Positions 50,862 through 60,284 are shown, counted from the first letter of the stretch. The stretch is 64,000 bases of DNA from an uncultured eubacterium 1-6 (GCA_903789595.1 CAIFEZ010000005.1:1-64000), one strand, 5' to 3'. The notes: a model not told the origin generated them from the letters alone. Numbers and translations: made by a program.

Positions 50862-51238
50862 ACGAGAAGGTTTCCATAGACAGCCTGCGCGACGCGGTCA
50901 TGAAGGGCCTGCAGGAATACGCCGACCTCGCCGCAGACGACATGAAGGACGCAGTGAAGGACACGGCGAAATCCGTCCAAAAGGACATCCAGTCCGGCGC
51001 TCCCGTTCGCACCGGCAAGTACAAGAAATCGTGGTCGGTCAAGACGGTCAGCGAGGACGCAGATTCCATCGACCTTGTCGTGCATTCCCGCAACCGCTAT
51101 CAGATTGCCCACCTTCTGGAGCATGGCCATGCCAAGCGCGGCGGAGGACGTGTCGCGGCTCGTCCGCACATCGCTCCGGCGGAGCAGGCTGGCAACGAAA
51201 AGCTGGTGAAGGAAATCCAGCAAAAGCTAAAAGGATGA
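50858..51238 (+). CDS. HK97 gp10-like tail completion protein
   Basis: 126 residues. The N-terminal helix (DAVMKGLQEYADLAADDMKDAVKD) and GAPVRTGKYKKSW...HLLEHGHAKRGGGRVAARPHIAPA are the hallmark of HK97-gp10 family tail-connector proteins. Confidence 0.92.
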   Translation: MNEKVSIDSLRDAVMKGLQEYADLAADDMKDAVKDTAKSVQKDIQSGAPVRTGKYKKSWSVKTVSEDADSIDLVVHSRNRYQIAHLLEHGHAKRGGGRVAARPHIAPAEQAGNEKLVKEIQQKLKG

Positions 51239-51243
51239 CGCCT

Positions 51244-51570
51244 ATGAGTTACGACGACATAGTAACCATGCTCGAGGAGGCCGATCTCCCCATCGCCTAC
51301 GACCACTTCGCGGAGGGCGAGTCTCCGGACCCGCCGTTCATCTGCTTCCTCTTTCCGGGGACAGACAACATGTTCGCAGACAACGTGGTCTGGGAACGGA
51401 TAGACGAGCTGAACATCGAGCTTTACACGGACAAGAAGAACCCGGACATTGAATCGAAAATCGAAAATATCCTGACCGCACACGAGCTTCCCTACGAGAA
51501 GTCTGAGGTCTGGATCGAGGACGAGAAGATGTACGAGGTTCTCTACCAAACACAGATTATTGGAGGTTAA
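51244..51570 (+). CDS. tail completion / terminator protein
   Basis: 108 residues, ATG 51244 with AAAGGA. Alpha/beta protein with LPIAYDHFAEGESPDPPFICFLFPG and LNIELYTDKKNPDIESKIENIL, as in the minor tail proteins that cap the tail tube, between gp10-like and tube genes. Confidence 0.85.
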   Translation: MSYDDIVTMLEEADLPIAYDHFAEGESPDPPFICFLFPGTDNMFADNVVWERIDELNIELYTDKKNPDIESKIENILTAHELPYEKSEVWIEDEKMYEVLYQTQIIGG

Positions 51571-51575
51571 CGATT

Positions 51576-52202
51576 ATGGCTACTAACAAGAAGAACAAGG
51601 TCAAGTTCGGCCTGAAGAACTGCCACTACGCCATCGCGACGCTCGCCGAGGACGGGACCGTCACATTCGGCACGCCAGTGGCAATGCCCGGCGCTGTTTC
51701 GCTTTCGCTTGACGCGGAGGGCGACAACGAGCCGTTCTACGCTGACGACACCGTCTATTACATGGTCTCGAACAACAACGGCTATTCCGGAGACTTCGAG
51801 CTGGCGCTCATCCCGGAGAGCTTCCTCACGGACGTGATGCACGAAACCGAGGACGCGAACGGCGTCATTGCCGAGAACAAGGATGTCGAGCCGGAGCACT
51901 TCGCCCTGCTGTTCGAGTTTTCCGGCGACCAGAGGAAGATCCGCCACTGCATGTACTACTGCTCTGCGACAAGACCGTCCGTCTCTGGACAGACCAAGGA
52001 GGACTCGACCGAGGTGCAGACGGACACGCTGTCGATTACGGTTTCTCCGCTGCCTTCCGGTCTCGTGAAGGTCAAGACCGGCACGAACACGACGGACGCT
52101 GTTTACAACGCCTGGTACGACAAAGTCTACGAGCCGAGCGATACGGCAAGTACCTCGTCCGGCGCAAAGGCGAATACCTCATATTCAACGGAGGAGGAGT
52201 AA
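51576..52202 (+). CDS. major tail tube protein
   Basis: 208 residues, ATG 51576 with GGAGG. VKFGLKNCHYAIATLAEDGTVTFGTPVAMPGAVSLSLDAEGD is the phi13-type major tail protein start. It polymerises into the tube of a long non-contractile tail. Confidence 0.92.
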   Translation: MATNKKNKVKFGLKNCHYAIATLAEDGTVTFGTPVAMPGAVSLSLDAEGDNEPFYADDTVYYMVSNNNGYSGDFELALIPESFLTDVMHETEDANGVIAENKDVEPEHFALLFEFSGDQRKIRHCMYYCSATRPSVSGQTKEDSTEVQTDTLSITVSPLPSGLVKVKTGTNTTDAVYNAWYDKVYEPSDTASTSSGAKANTSYSTEEE

Positions 52203-52205
52203 ACG

Positions 52206-52583
52206 ATGGCGGTGACAAAGACAATAGAAATTGACGGTCAGGAGGTCATGTTCCGCGCCTCCGCCGCCATTCCAAGACTCTACCGGAACAAGTTCCACAG
52301 GGACATCTACCGGGATCTGAACGAGCTGCAGAAAGGCATCAGCGAAAACGACGAGGAGAACTCCAGTCTCGACACGTTCAGTCTGGAGCTGTTCGAGAAT
52401 ATCGCGTGGCTGATGGCAAAGCATGCCGACAAGGATGTGCCGGACTCTCCGGAGGAATGGCTCGACGGGTTCAACACGTTCTCGATTTATGAAGTGCTGC
52501 CGCAGATCATCGAGCTGTGGGGCGTCAACACGGAACAGCAGGTTCAGTCTAAAAAAAACATCATGCGACAGAGCGGGAAATGA
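52206..52583 (+). CDS. tail assembly chaperone gpG-like
   Basis: 125 residues, ATG 52206 behind GGAGGAG. EIDGQEVMFRASAAIPRLYRNKFHRDIYRDLNELQ is the usual start of siphovirus tail assembly chaperones. The last codons contain TCT AAA AAA AAC, that is the slippery heptamer A_AAA_AAC at 52553-52559 in the right phase, so a fraction of ribosomes should shift -1 and make the longer GT form. It coats the tape measure during tail assembly. Confidence 0.9.
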   Translation: MAVTKTIEIDGQEVMFRASAAIPRLYRNKFHRDIYRDLNELQKGISENDEENSSLDTFSLELFENIAWLMAKHADKDVPDSPEEWLDGFNTFSIYEVLPQIIELWGVNTEQQVQSKKNIMRQSGK

Positions 52584-52744
52584 CAACCCCGCTCTTTTTA
52601 CTGCGCTGCGTGCAAATCGGACTGCATATCAGCGAATTGGATTTACTGACCATCGGCACGGTCAACGACATGTACGCGGAGATGAGCAACGACGACTGGG
52701 ACTATCCGGAAATCGCGACGCAGGAAATGATGGATCGGTTCTGA
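52560..52744 (+). CDS. gpT-like extension read by -1 frameshift
   Basis: After the A_AAA_AAC slip the -1 frame continues HHATEREMTTPLFLLRC, then HISELDLLTIGTVNDMYAEM, and ends at TGA 52742-52744. An internal ATG at 52580 could also start a 54-residue protein, but there is no ribosome site in front of it. The T part (LDLLTIGTVNDM is the usual motif) links the chaperone to the tail tube protein. Overlap with G and position before the tape measure are standard for long-tailed phages. Confidence 0.85.
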
Positions 52745-52748
52745 TCCG

Positions 52749-53036
52749 TTATTTCCTTTTCAGACGGGATATGAGCAGCCAGAAGACTGTGGCAGCCGCC
52801 ATGCAGATGGCGCACACAATGCCCATATTGGCCTGAATGGAGACAGACGAATAGGAATTGTTGTCTGTACGAGTCAGTTCATAGATGGGAAGACCCGCTA
52901 ATTCCACTTGATAGAAAGCGGCGTCATGCGCGTACGCGTACGAATATCCGAAGTAAATAGCAACTGCCATGATGAGGATTCCGATGCCGAATCCGACAGC
53001 AAGGGCAATGAGAAGTCCTCTCCATTTTTTACGCAT
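52749..53036 (-). CDS. two-segment membrane protein on the opposite strand
   Basis: 95 residues, ATG 53036. Membrane segments lie at about 7-30 (GLLIALAVGFGIGILIMAVAIYFG) and 70-88 (MGIVCAICMAAATVFWLLI), with a 40-residue loop rich in Y and S between them. Basic residues at both ends suggest cytoplasmic termini. It is read against all late genes and overlaps the next minus-strand gene by eight bases. Probably expressed in the lysogen; a superinfection-exclusion role is a guess from its place between tail chaperone and tape measure. Confidence 0.7.
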   Translation of the reverse strand: MRKKWRGLLIALAVGFGIGILIMAVAIYFGYSYAYAHDAAFYQVELAGLPIYELTRTDNNSYSSVSIQANMGIVCAICMAAATVFWLLISRLKRK

Positions 53037-53202
53037 CTCTGCCGCCTTCGTCATCCGCGAGAATAATGGCTTTACCGCTGTTTGTGATGGAGAATGAGAG
53101 AACCTTGTAACCGTTCTGAGCGAGCTCGTTTGCCTTTTTCTCGATCTCCTCGGCCATCTTATGCGCTTTCGGATTATATCCGATAACAAATGTCTTATAC
53201 AT
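53029..53202 (-). CDS. 57-residue DUF4177-like protein, opposite strand
   Basis: ATG 53202 with AGGAGGT upstream. MYKTFVIGYNPKAHKMAEEIEKKANELAQNGYKVLSFSITNSGKAIILADDE has the strand-helix-strand pattern of DUF4177 small proteins (LAQNGYKVLSF). First gene of the two-gene minus-strand operon with the membrane protein. The 110 bases to the tape measure start on the other strand must contain its promoter; I see no clear -35/-10. Confidence 0.65.
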   Translation of the reverse strand: MYKTFVIGYNPKAHKMAEEIEKKANELAQNGYKVLSFSITNSGKAIILADDEGGRDA

Positions 53203-53311
53203 ATGCACTACCTCCTGTTTGGAGGATAACAATTCACGCATTTCTCTGCTACCAGCAGAAGGTAAAAGTTCGACTAATTCTATGTAAAGCCTTGAAGGGA
53301 GGTGTATCCGC

Positions 53312-56167
53312 ATGGCGAACAGAATAAAAGGCATCACCGTCGAAATCGGCGGCGACACCACCAAGCTGACCGAATCGCTCAAATCGGTCGACAAACAGAT
53401 ATCGAATACGCAGAAAAGCCTGCGGGACGTGAACAAGCTCCTGAAGCTCGATCCCGGCAACACGGAACTCCTCTCCCAGAAGCAGAAAGGTCTCCAGACA
53501 GAAATCGCCGCCACCAAGGAGCGCCTCGAAGCGCTCAAGGAAGCGGCAAAGCAGGCGGACGCGGCACTGGCAAATGGCGACATGAGCCAGTCGCAGTATG
53601 ACGCGCTTCAGCGTGAAATCGTCGAGACCGAGCAGGACCTCAAGAGCCTGACGAAGGAATACGAGAACTTCGGCTCTGTCTCCGCGCAGAAGATCGCGGC
53701 TGCCGGTGAGAAGGTCAAGTCCGTCGGCGAATCGTTATCAAGCGCCGGGACGAAAATGACGATGGGATTCACCGCTCCCGTCGTAGCCGGAGCAACCGCA
53801 GCCGTCACTGCATACGGTGATGTGGACAAGCAGTTCAACCTCGTCAAGCAGACAATGGGCGATACGGCGAACTCCGCCGAGGACTTCGAAGGACTCTGGG
53901 ACCAGATCGGCACCTCTGCGAAGAACTCGGTTTACGGTATGCAGGACGCAGCCGACGCGACGCTGAACTTTGCGCGTCAGGGCTTTACGGCAAAGGAAGC
54001 AACCGACATGCTGACGCCCGCCATGAACCTCGCCGCCGGTACCGGCACGGATCTGTCTGAAACCACCTCCGGGCTGGGAAATGCCATGAAGATGTTCGGA
54101 GCGGATTCCTCGGAAGCTGCAAACTACGCGGATGTTCTCGCCAAAGCGCAGGCGCAGGCGAATACCACAACCTCGGAGCTTTTCGAGGCGATGTCTGTCG
54201 CAGGCCCTATCTGCAAGACAGTCGGATGGGACGTGAAGGACCTCGCGACCATTACAGACGTCTTCGGCAACGCGGGCATTTCCGGCAGTGAAGGCGCGAA
54301 CGCTCTGAAAACAGGACTCGCGCGTCTCGCTTCTCCCGCCAAGGAAGGCGCGACCGCGATGGATCAGCTCGGCCTTTCCACCGGGCAGACCTACGCCATT
54401 TTTAATGAGAACGGAACCTTGAAGGACATGCCGACTGTACTGGCGAATCTGAATTCTGCATTCTCCGGGCTGACAGATCAGGAAAAGCTCGAGGCCGCGG
54501 CTAACATCTTCGGCAAAAACCAGATGTCCAAGTGGCTGACACTGATTCAGACCTCGCCGTCAGAAGTATCCTCTCTGCGCGATGCTCTCGACGACTGCGG
54601 CGGCTCGGCTGAGAACATGTCAAACGCCCTGATGTCCGGCACAGGCGGCACGATCGAACAGCTCAAATCCACCTTCGATGTTCTGACTGTCACCATCGGT
54701 CAGGCGGTCGCTCCAGCCTTCCAGAGTCTGATGGAGAAGATCATCGACGTGATGAACGCCATCATGGACATGGACCCGGCGACGCAGAAAATGATCCTGA
54801 CCATCACGGCCATCGTCGCGGCCATCGGTCCTGTGCTGATTGTCGTCGGCAAAATGGCGACAGGCGTCGGTGCGCTGATGACACTCGCTCCAAAGATAGT
54901 ATCCGCAATAGGAGTCGTGAAAACAGGAATTACAGGATTGAATGCTGCAATGGCGGCAAATCCGATCGGTCTCATCATCACAGCAATCGGACTGCTTGTC
55001 GCGGCGTTCATTTACCTGTGGAACAACTGCGAGAGCTTCCGAAACTTCTGGATCAATCTCTGGGACAACATCAAGGAAGTCGCGGTGACTGTCTGGACGG
55101 CGATCAAGGACTTCTTCGTGACAATCTGGAGCGCGATTTCCAGCGTATTCACCTCCGCTGTGAACGGCATCAGCAGCTTTCTGTCCGGCGCGTGGAACGG
55201 AATCCAAAGCGTGGTCACAACGGTGATGAACGCAATCGGTTCTGTGATCCAGACGGTTTGGAATGGCATCAAGACATTCTTCACCACGATTTTCACGGCG
55301 ATACAGGCCGTGGTCACGACATATTTCAATATCTACAAGACGGTCATTACAACGGTCCTCACGGCAATCCAAACCGTGGTCACCACTGTATGGAACGCGA
55401 TAAAGATGGCGATCTCGACAGTCTGCACTGCCATCCAAACTGTCGTTACAACCGTATGGAACGCCATCAAAACCGCGATTACGACTGTGATAAACGGCAT
55501 CAAGACCGCCGTCACGACCGCGTGGAACGGAATAAAGACCGTCACCTCGACCGTATTCAATGGGATAAAGTCTGTCGCGACCTCGGTCTGGAACGGCATA
55601 AAGTCCGCCGTAATGAGCGTCGTGAACGCGATGAAGTCCGGGATCACATCCGCATTCAACGCGATCAAGAGCACGATCAGCGGAATCCTGAACGGCATTA
55701 AATCAACGTTCAGCTCTGTTTTCAACGGCATCTGGAGCTTTGTTTCCGGCATTGTCAGCAAGCTCAAGAATGTTTTCAACTTCCACTGGGAACTGCCGAA
55801 AATCAAGCTCCCGCATTTCTCGGTTTCCGGCTCGTTCAGTCTGAACCCGCCGAGCATTCCGCATTTCAGCGTCTCCTGGTACAAGAAAGCGATGGACGGC
55901 GGCATGATTTTGAAGGACGCGACCATCTTTGGGCAGTCCGGAGGCACGCTCCTCGGCGGCGGCGAAGCTGGCGATGAAGCCGTAGTCGGCGTGAATTCAT
56001 TACGGAACATGATTAAAGAAGCCGTCAGAGAGAACGCCGGATACTCCGGCCCGCTCATCAATATCGAAACCATGAGTGTGAGAAGCGACGACGACATCCG
56101 GAAGATTTCTCAGCAGCTCAACACCCTGCTTGTCGGCAGCCGACGCGCGAAAGGATCGGTGATTTAA
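53312..56167 (+). CDS. tail tape measure protein
   Basis: 951 residues, ATG 53312 with GGGAGGTG. The N-terminus (GITVEIGGDTTKLTESLKSVDKQIS) and coiled coils to about 130 are typical. TP901-type tape measure core follows (FEGLWDQIGTSAKNSVYGM, MNLAAGTGTDLSETTSGLGNAMKMFG), then a hydrophobic segment (about 520-570, MAANPIGLIITAIGLLVAAF) and an 11-residue repeat region. The length predicts a tail of roughly 140 nm at the usual 0.15 nm per residue. The C-terminus holds GGMILKDATIFGQSGGTLLGGGEAG. Confidence 0.94.
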   Translation: MANRIKGITVEIGGDTTKLTESLKSVDKQISNTQKSLRDVNKLLKLDPGNTELLSQKQKGLQTEIAATKERLEALKEAAKQADAALANGDMSQSQYDALQREIVETEQDLKSLTKEYENFGSVSAQKIAAAGEKVKSVGESLSSAGTKMTMGFTAPVVAGATAAVTAYGDVDKQFNLVKQTMGDTANSAEDFEGLWDQIGTSAKNSVYGMQDAADATLNFARQGFTAKEATDMLTPAMNLAAGTGTDLSETTSGLGNAMKMFGADSSEAANYADVLAKAQAQANTTTSELFEAMSVAGPICKTVGWDVKDLATITDVFGNAGISGSEGANALKTGLARLASPAKEGATAMDQLGLSTGQTYAIFNENGTLKDMPTVLANLNSAFSGLTDQEKLEAAANIFGKNQMSKWLTLIQTSPSEVSSLRDALDDCGGSAENMSNALMSGTGGTIEQLKSTFDVLTVTIGQAVAPAFQSLMEKIIDVMNAIMDMDPATQKMILTITAIVAAIGPVLIVVGKMATGVGALMTLAPKIVSAIGVVKTGITGLNAAMAANPIGLIITAIGLLVAAFIYLWNNCESFRNFWINLWDNIKEVAVTVWTAIKDFFVTIWSAISSVFTSAVNGISSFLSGAWNGIQSVVTTVMNAIGSVIQTVWNGIKTFFTTIFTAIQAVVTTYFNIYKTVITTVLTAIQTVVTTVWNAIKMAISTVCTAIQTVVTTVWNAIKTAITTVINGIKTAVTTAWNGIKTVTSTVFNGIKSVATSVWNGIKSAVMSVVNAMKSGITSAFNAIKSTISGILNGIKSTFSSVFNGIWSFVSGIVSKLKNVFNFHWELPKIKLPHFSVSGSFSLNPPSIPHFSVSWYKKAMDGGMILKDATIFGQSGGTLLGGGEAGDEAVVGVNSLRNMIKEAVRENAGYSGPLINIETMSVRSDDDIRKISQQLNTLLVGSRRAKGSVI
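55081..55770 (+). repeat. 11-residue repeats inside the tape measure gene
   Basis: About 20 units of the form VVTTVWNAIKT (33 bases), for example TAIQTVVTTVWNAIK twice. The period gives a long amphipathic helix. In-frame gain or loss of units would change tail length. Confidence 0.75.
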
Positions 56168-58072
56168 ATGGGATTCAAATTCAACGGGAAAACGAGCCAG
56201 AGCTTCGGACTTGCCACCAGAATGACAAAAGAAAACCGCATGCCGGATTTCACCAACAACACGATCACCGTTCCCGGACGCGAGGGCCTGTTCGACTTCG
56301 GAGAAACCATCGGCGAACGCAAGATCGAAATATCCTGCTTCATCCCTCCCGGCAAGAGCGACGCGGACTTCCTCGCCCGCAAGGACGAGATCATCGCGTG
56401 GCTGAACCCGGACATCGGACTGTGTGAGCTAATCCTCGACAAGGAGCCGAACCGCGTCTACCGGGCAAGGCTCGAGAGCGGATTCTCGTTTGACAAGGTC
56501 GTGCGGAACTCCTGCACCTTCGACCTGACGTTCCTCTGTCCCGACCCGTACGCCTACGCGGAGAATGACGAGACGTTTGAAATTACCGAGGCCGGGACAT
56601 TCTCGCTGAACCGGACGCTCGGCAACGCGGACTCCCTGCCTGTTTATTCGCTTGTTGCGGATCTCGGCAAGGACAAGAACGCGGTTATTACCACCAATGG
56701 CAAGAGCCTCAAAATCGACGGCGTTCTTACCGAGGATGAAGTGCTCGTCATCGACTCCTCGCTCATGACGGCAAAGGTAACCGACGCGGACGGCAATACG
56801 CTGCGAAACGGACTGCCGCTTCTCGAGAGCCTCGACTTCCCGGCGCTCAAGGTCGGCGCGAACACAGTCACAATCGAAGCCGACAGCACTACCGAGGTCA
56901 CCGTGCAGTCGCTGAACACGCAGGACAAGTTCACCGGTCAGGTCCCCGCGTCATGGGGAGCGGACGGCCTGTGGAGGTTCAACGAATCCGAACCGGACGC
57001 AGACACTTGCCTTGCGGATTCGAGCGGCAAGAATAGGAAAGCATCCATCAACAAGTGGAGTGGAACAACAGCAAGCCTGCAGACAGGACACCTCGGGCGT
57101 TCCTTCCGCATAAACATCAACAACCCGTCGACCGAGCAAACATACCTGAAGGTCAGCAACGACGGCACGATGTTCTCAAATATCGGCAAGACTATTGTTG
57201 TCGGCGGATGGTTCATGCCAACGACCTACTCGGTCGGGAACACCTTCTGCCCGCTGCTCAACACCCGGCAGGGAACCGGCAACCCGATATTCTACCTGTC
57301 GCTTCACTCCGGGAAACCGCGGCTCATGCTGTACAACTCGTCCGGGACGCTGATCCTCGATCAGGATTTCACGCCGAGCTTCACGCTGACCAACGGCCTG
57401 TGGTATTTCATCTCGGCGATCATCAAGCCGGACGATCACACAGCGCAGTATGTCCTCGGCAGCAGAAGCTCCGGCGAAGTATGGGTATCGGACGCGGTCA
57501 GCTTCACAGGCGAACTCAACCGCTCCTGCACAGCAGACCTCATCTGGGGCATGCACGCGGAATCGTACTGGTACGCGGGCAACTTCGACGACTGGTTCCT
57601 GAACTGCGACTCAGGTCTTACAGCAGACGACATTGCGCTCTGGTTTCAGGAATCCCTGACCTGCAACGCCGCGGATTCCACCGCGGATGTGGACGGGCTG
57701 GCGACAGCTGATGCTGTCACGCTCAAAGCGACGGATTCCGTCTACGCCACAAGCGGCTACCTCACAACCGCCGCCGTGGAATATGGAATAACCGGAAAAT
57801 GCTATGTCTCTCTGACCGCTGATACGCCGACGGGAACAAGCGTCTCCATCGAAACCTCCACTTCGGATGATTTATCGACATGGAGCGACTGGGCGACACT
57901 TGGCACGGACAACACCGTGCAGTCGGATTCCGCGAAGTACATCAAATTCAGAGTGACGCTGACAACAACAGATTCATCGGTAACGCCAACGGTAAAAAGC
58001 ATCGCGCTCTCGACGCCCGGCGAATCCGCGTTCAAGAAACTGACCATTCAGGCCCGCAGCAGATGGAGGTGA
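56168..58072 (+). CDS. distal tail protein with LamG-like extension
   Basis: 634 residues, starting on the tape measure stop. The N-terminal 200 residues are a Dit/Sipho_tail domain (MGFKFNGKTSQSFGLATRM, FNNTITVPGREG, CPDPYAY). Residues about 265-500 form a LamG/concanavalin-like sugar-binding domain (WRFNESEPDADTCLADSSGKNRKA, VVGGWFMPT). The C-terminus is another beta domain (SVSIETSTSDDLSTWSDW). An evolved Dit of this kind helps receptor binding at the baseplate. Confidence 0.85.
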   Translation: MGFKFNGKTSQSFGLATRMTKENRMPDFTNNTITVPGREGLFDFGETIGERKIEISCFIPPGKSDADFLARKDEIIAWLNPDIGLCELILDKEPNRVYRARLESGFSFDKVVRNSCTFDLTFLCPDPYAYAENDETFEITEAGTFSLNRTLGNADSLPVYSLVADLGKDKNAVITTNGKSLKIDGVLTEDEVLVIDSSLMTAKVTDADGNTLRNGLPLLESLDFPALKVGANTVTIEADSTTEVTVQSLNTQDKFTGQVPASWGADGLWRFNESEPDADTCLADSSGKNRKASINKWSGTTASLQTGHLGRSFRININNPSTEQTYLKVSNDGTMFSNIGKTIVVGGWFMPTTYSVGNTFCPLLNTRQGTGNPIFYLSLHSGKPRLMLYNSSGTLILDQDFTPSFTLTNGLWYFISAIIKPDDHTAQYVLGSRSSGEVWVSDAVSFTGELNRSCTADLIWGMHAESYWYAGNFDDWFLNCDSGLTADDIALWFQESLTCNAADSTADVDGLATADAVTLKATDSVYATSGYLTTAAVEYGITGKCYVSLTADTPTGTSVSIETSTSDDLSTWSDWATLGTDNTVQSDSAKYIKFRVTLTTTDSSVTPTVKSIALSTPGESAFKKLTIQARSRWR

Positions 58073-58076
58073 TTCT

Positions 58077-59453
58077 GTGGCTGCTGAAAAGAAACTACTG
58101 GCCGTTCTCGATCTGAACGGCGAACAGGAGGCCGTGCTCGAAAACGCCTACGACGTCATCATCACCGGTGAGATCAACGGCATCGACACTCTCGAATTCA
58201 ACCTGCCCTTCCGGGACGAGAAGCGCAAATACCTCGAGAACGAGAAGCAGGTCAAAGTCGGCGACGACGCATACAGAATCAGAACAATCACCGATGAAAA
58301 GAATGAGCAAGGCACCGCCATCACCTCGGTCTATGCTGAGGCAGCATTTTACGATCTTGGATTCTCAACGAAGAAGGCTGAGATCACCTTCAACGCTGAC
58401 ACCGCTGACGTTCCGATGGCGTACGCCCTGAAGGATACCGGCTGGACGGTCGGAACCGTCAACAAGCGGACAAAGCGCACCTGGACATGTCAGGAGAAAA
58501 ACGCGCTGGCGATTCTGCGCAAGGTGCAGGACCTGCACGGCGGCGACCTGATCTTCGACAACGCAAACAAGACCGTGAGTCTGCTCACTTTCAGCGGAAC
58601 GGATTCCGGAGCGCTTTTCTGCTACAAGAAGAACATGAAGTCCATCAAGCGCGTGATTGATACGCAGAGCCTGATCACCCGGCTCTACGCCTACGGCAAG
58701 GACGGCATGACGTTCGCATCCATCAACGACGGCAAGGAATATGTGGAGGACACGACCTACACGAACGAAATCCGCGTATCGACGCTCGACTGCTCAAATT
58801 TCACCAACCCGTACCAGATGCTCGAATACGCCGAAATGCGGCTTGCGGATTACGCCGCGCCGAGGATTTCCTATGTGCTGAACGCGATGGATCTGTCGGT
58901 GCTGACAGGCTACGAGCATGAAAGCTGGAAGCTCGGCGACATCGTGACGGTCAGGGACGACGAGCTGAATATCAGCGTAAAAACCAGAATCGTGCGCCGG
59001 GAATATAACCTTCTGGAGCCGTGGAATACGGTTCTGGAGCTTTCCACCACACTCCGCGAACTTGGCGATTCCTCCTCGCAGTGGGACGTCGCCGCCGACA
59101 TGCTCTCCGGCGCGGATCTGGTGGACAGTCAGGAGATGAAGGATCTCGTGCCGTTCAATCATCTGCGCAATTCCCGCGCCGACAGCGGATTGAACTATTG
59201 GGAGAACTCCGGCTTTGAGGTGGATGCCGAGAACGGCGTGTCAGGCACGGCGTCCTTCAAGTGCGAAGGAGCGCTGAATACAACGAAGAGCCTGACGCAG
59301 ACAGTCACTCCGGCAAACCGCGACAGCTATACCTTCTCCTGTCAGATCGCGTCCGAGGACTTGAAGATGGGTGACAACGGGCAGGTCGGCGTGGAGGTCA
59401 CATTCGAGTACGAGGACGGAACGACTGAGACGCGGTTCATCGACCTGATTTAA
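58077..59453 (+). CDS. tail-associated protein (prophage endopeptidase tail type)
   Basis: 458 residues, GTG start at 58077 with GGAGGTGAT. The N-terminal 370 residues match the phage tail spike/Prophage_tail (gp44-like) fold: VLDLNGEQEAVLENAYDVIITGEINGIDTLEF, TLDCSNFTNPYQMLEYAE, YEHESWKLGDIVTV. The C-terminal 90 residues look like a carbohydrate-binding beta sandwich (NYWENSGFEVDAENGVSGTASF). No peptidase motif seen. It forms the tail tip. Confidence 0.85.
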   Translation: MAAEKKLLAVLDLNGEQEAVLENAYDVIITGEINGIDTLEFNLPFRDEKRKYLENEKQVKVGDDAYRIRTITDEKNEQGTAITSVYAEAAFYDLGFSTKKAEITFNADTADVPMAYALKDTGWTVGTVNKRTKRTWTCQEKNALAILRKVQDLHGGDLIFDNANKTVSLLTFSGTDSGALFCYKKNMKSIKRVIDTQSLITRLYAYGKDGMTFASINDGKEYVEDTTYTNEIRVSTLDCSNFTNPYQMLEYAEMRLADYAAPRISYVLNAMDLSVLTGYEHESWKLGDIVTVRDDELNISVKTRIVRREYNLLEPWNTVLELSTTLRELGDSSSQWDVAADMLSGADLVDSQEMKDLVPFNHLRNSRADSGLNYWENSGFEVDAENGVSGTASFKCEGALNTTKSLTQTVTPANRDSYTFSCQIASEDLKMGDNGQVGVEVTFEYEDGTTETRFIDLI

Positions 59454-59463
59454 GGAGGCGTCT

Positions 59464-59658
59464 ATGGCGAGCTTTACACATGTCGGACAGGCGGTCAGCC
59501 CTCAGAACGGGCGTGTGAAGAAAATCCGCATCCGCGTCTGCGTGACCGACTGCATCGGAACGATATACATAACGGACATGTTCCTGCAGGGCGGCTCCAT
59601 CGCGACCGGCTGGGTGGGACACGTTTCAGAAATTCAGTGGACGCAGGACGGTGATTAA
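59464..59658 (+). CDS. small baseplate-region protein
   Basis: 64 residues, ATG 59464 with AAGGAGG. The core VCVTDCIGTIYITDMFLQGGSIATGWVGH also appears in the next protein, so the two are related. Probably structural; function unknown. Confidence 0.7.
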   Translation: MASFTHVGQAVSPQNGRVKKIRIRVCVTDCIGTIYITDMFLQGGSIATGWVGHVSEIQWTQDGD

Positions 59659-60240
59659 ATGCCAATCTTTACGAGATTCACTGAGACGATCGACAAGAAA
59701 GAAAAGAAACGGATCGTGAGCGTATCGATCAAGCCTGTAGTCACCGACTGCACAGGAACCGTCTGGTTCACCGACCTCATGCTGCAGGAAGGCGCGATGC
59801 TCTCCGGATACGTCATAAATACTGAGACGGCACAGAAGAAGTACGCGACTGGCGACGAATATGCTGTCACAGGGAAACGATTCTTCAACGGAATCGTCCG
59901 CGGAAGCGCAACCTGCATCATTTTCAACCTCGGAAAGACCTCGACCGGGCTCGACTGGAAGATTTACCCGAACCAGAACATGAAGGCCGGGAGCGTTTCC
60001 CTCGCTCTCGGTGCCGGAGCGCACAAGGCGATGTTCACGGAATCGGCGAACGCCGGTGATGAGCTGCAGCTTCTCGCATCAACCCGGCAGTGCCTGAAAA
60101 ACAGCTCGGCAACCTCGAAGGACGGCTTCTTCCAGTACTCCGCAGCCGGAGACAGCAAACACCCTGTTGCGGTCGAGGAGAAAAAATCAGCGAGACTTTA
60201 TGTGGAGTTTCAGGAGAAGGAGGATGGGGAAAATACTTGA
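59659..60240 (+). CDS. baseplate-region protein related to its upstream neighbour
   Basis: 193 residues, immediately after the previous stop. Residues about 25-52 (KPVVTDCTGTVWFTDLMLQEGAMLSGYV) match the core of the 64-residue protein. The rest is beta-rich with DWKIYPNQNMKAGSVSLALG. It is likely a tail-tip component made by duplication and extension. Confidence 0.7.
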   Translation: MPIFTRFTETIDKKEKKRIVSVSIKPVVTDCTGTVWFTDLMLQEGAMLSGYVINTETAQKKYATGDEYAVTGKRFFNGIVRGSATCIIFNLGKTSTGLDWKIYPNQNMKAGSVSLALGAGAHKAMFTESANAGDELQLLASTRQCLKNSSATSKDGFFQYSAAGDSKHPVAVEEKKSARLYVEFQEKEDGENT

Positions 60241-60284
60241 CTGATTTTCGTACTTTTGTTCATGATGGGTTCAAGATTGTCTGT

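Noticed and set aside
55081..55770. Tape measure repeats considered as a separate satellite or hypervariable array
   Set aside because: The 33-base period is in frame and encodes the normal 11-residue helix repeat of tape measure proteins.
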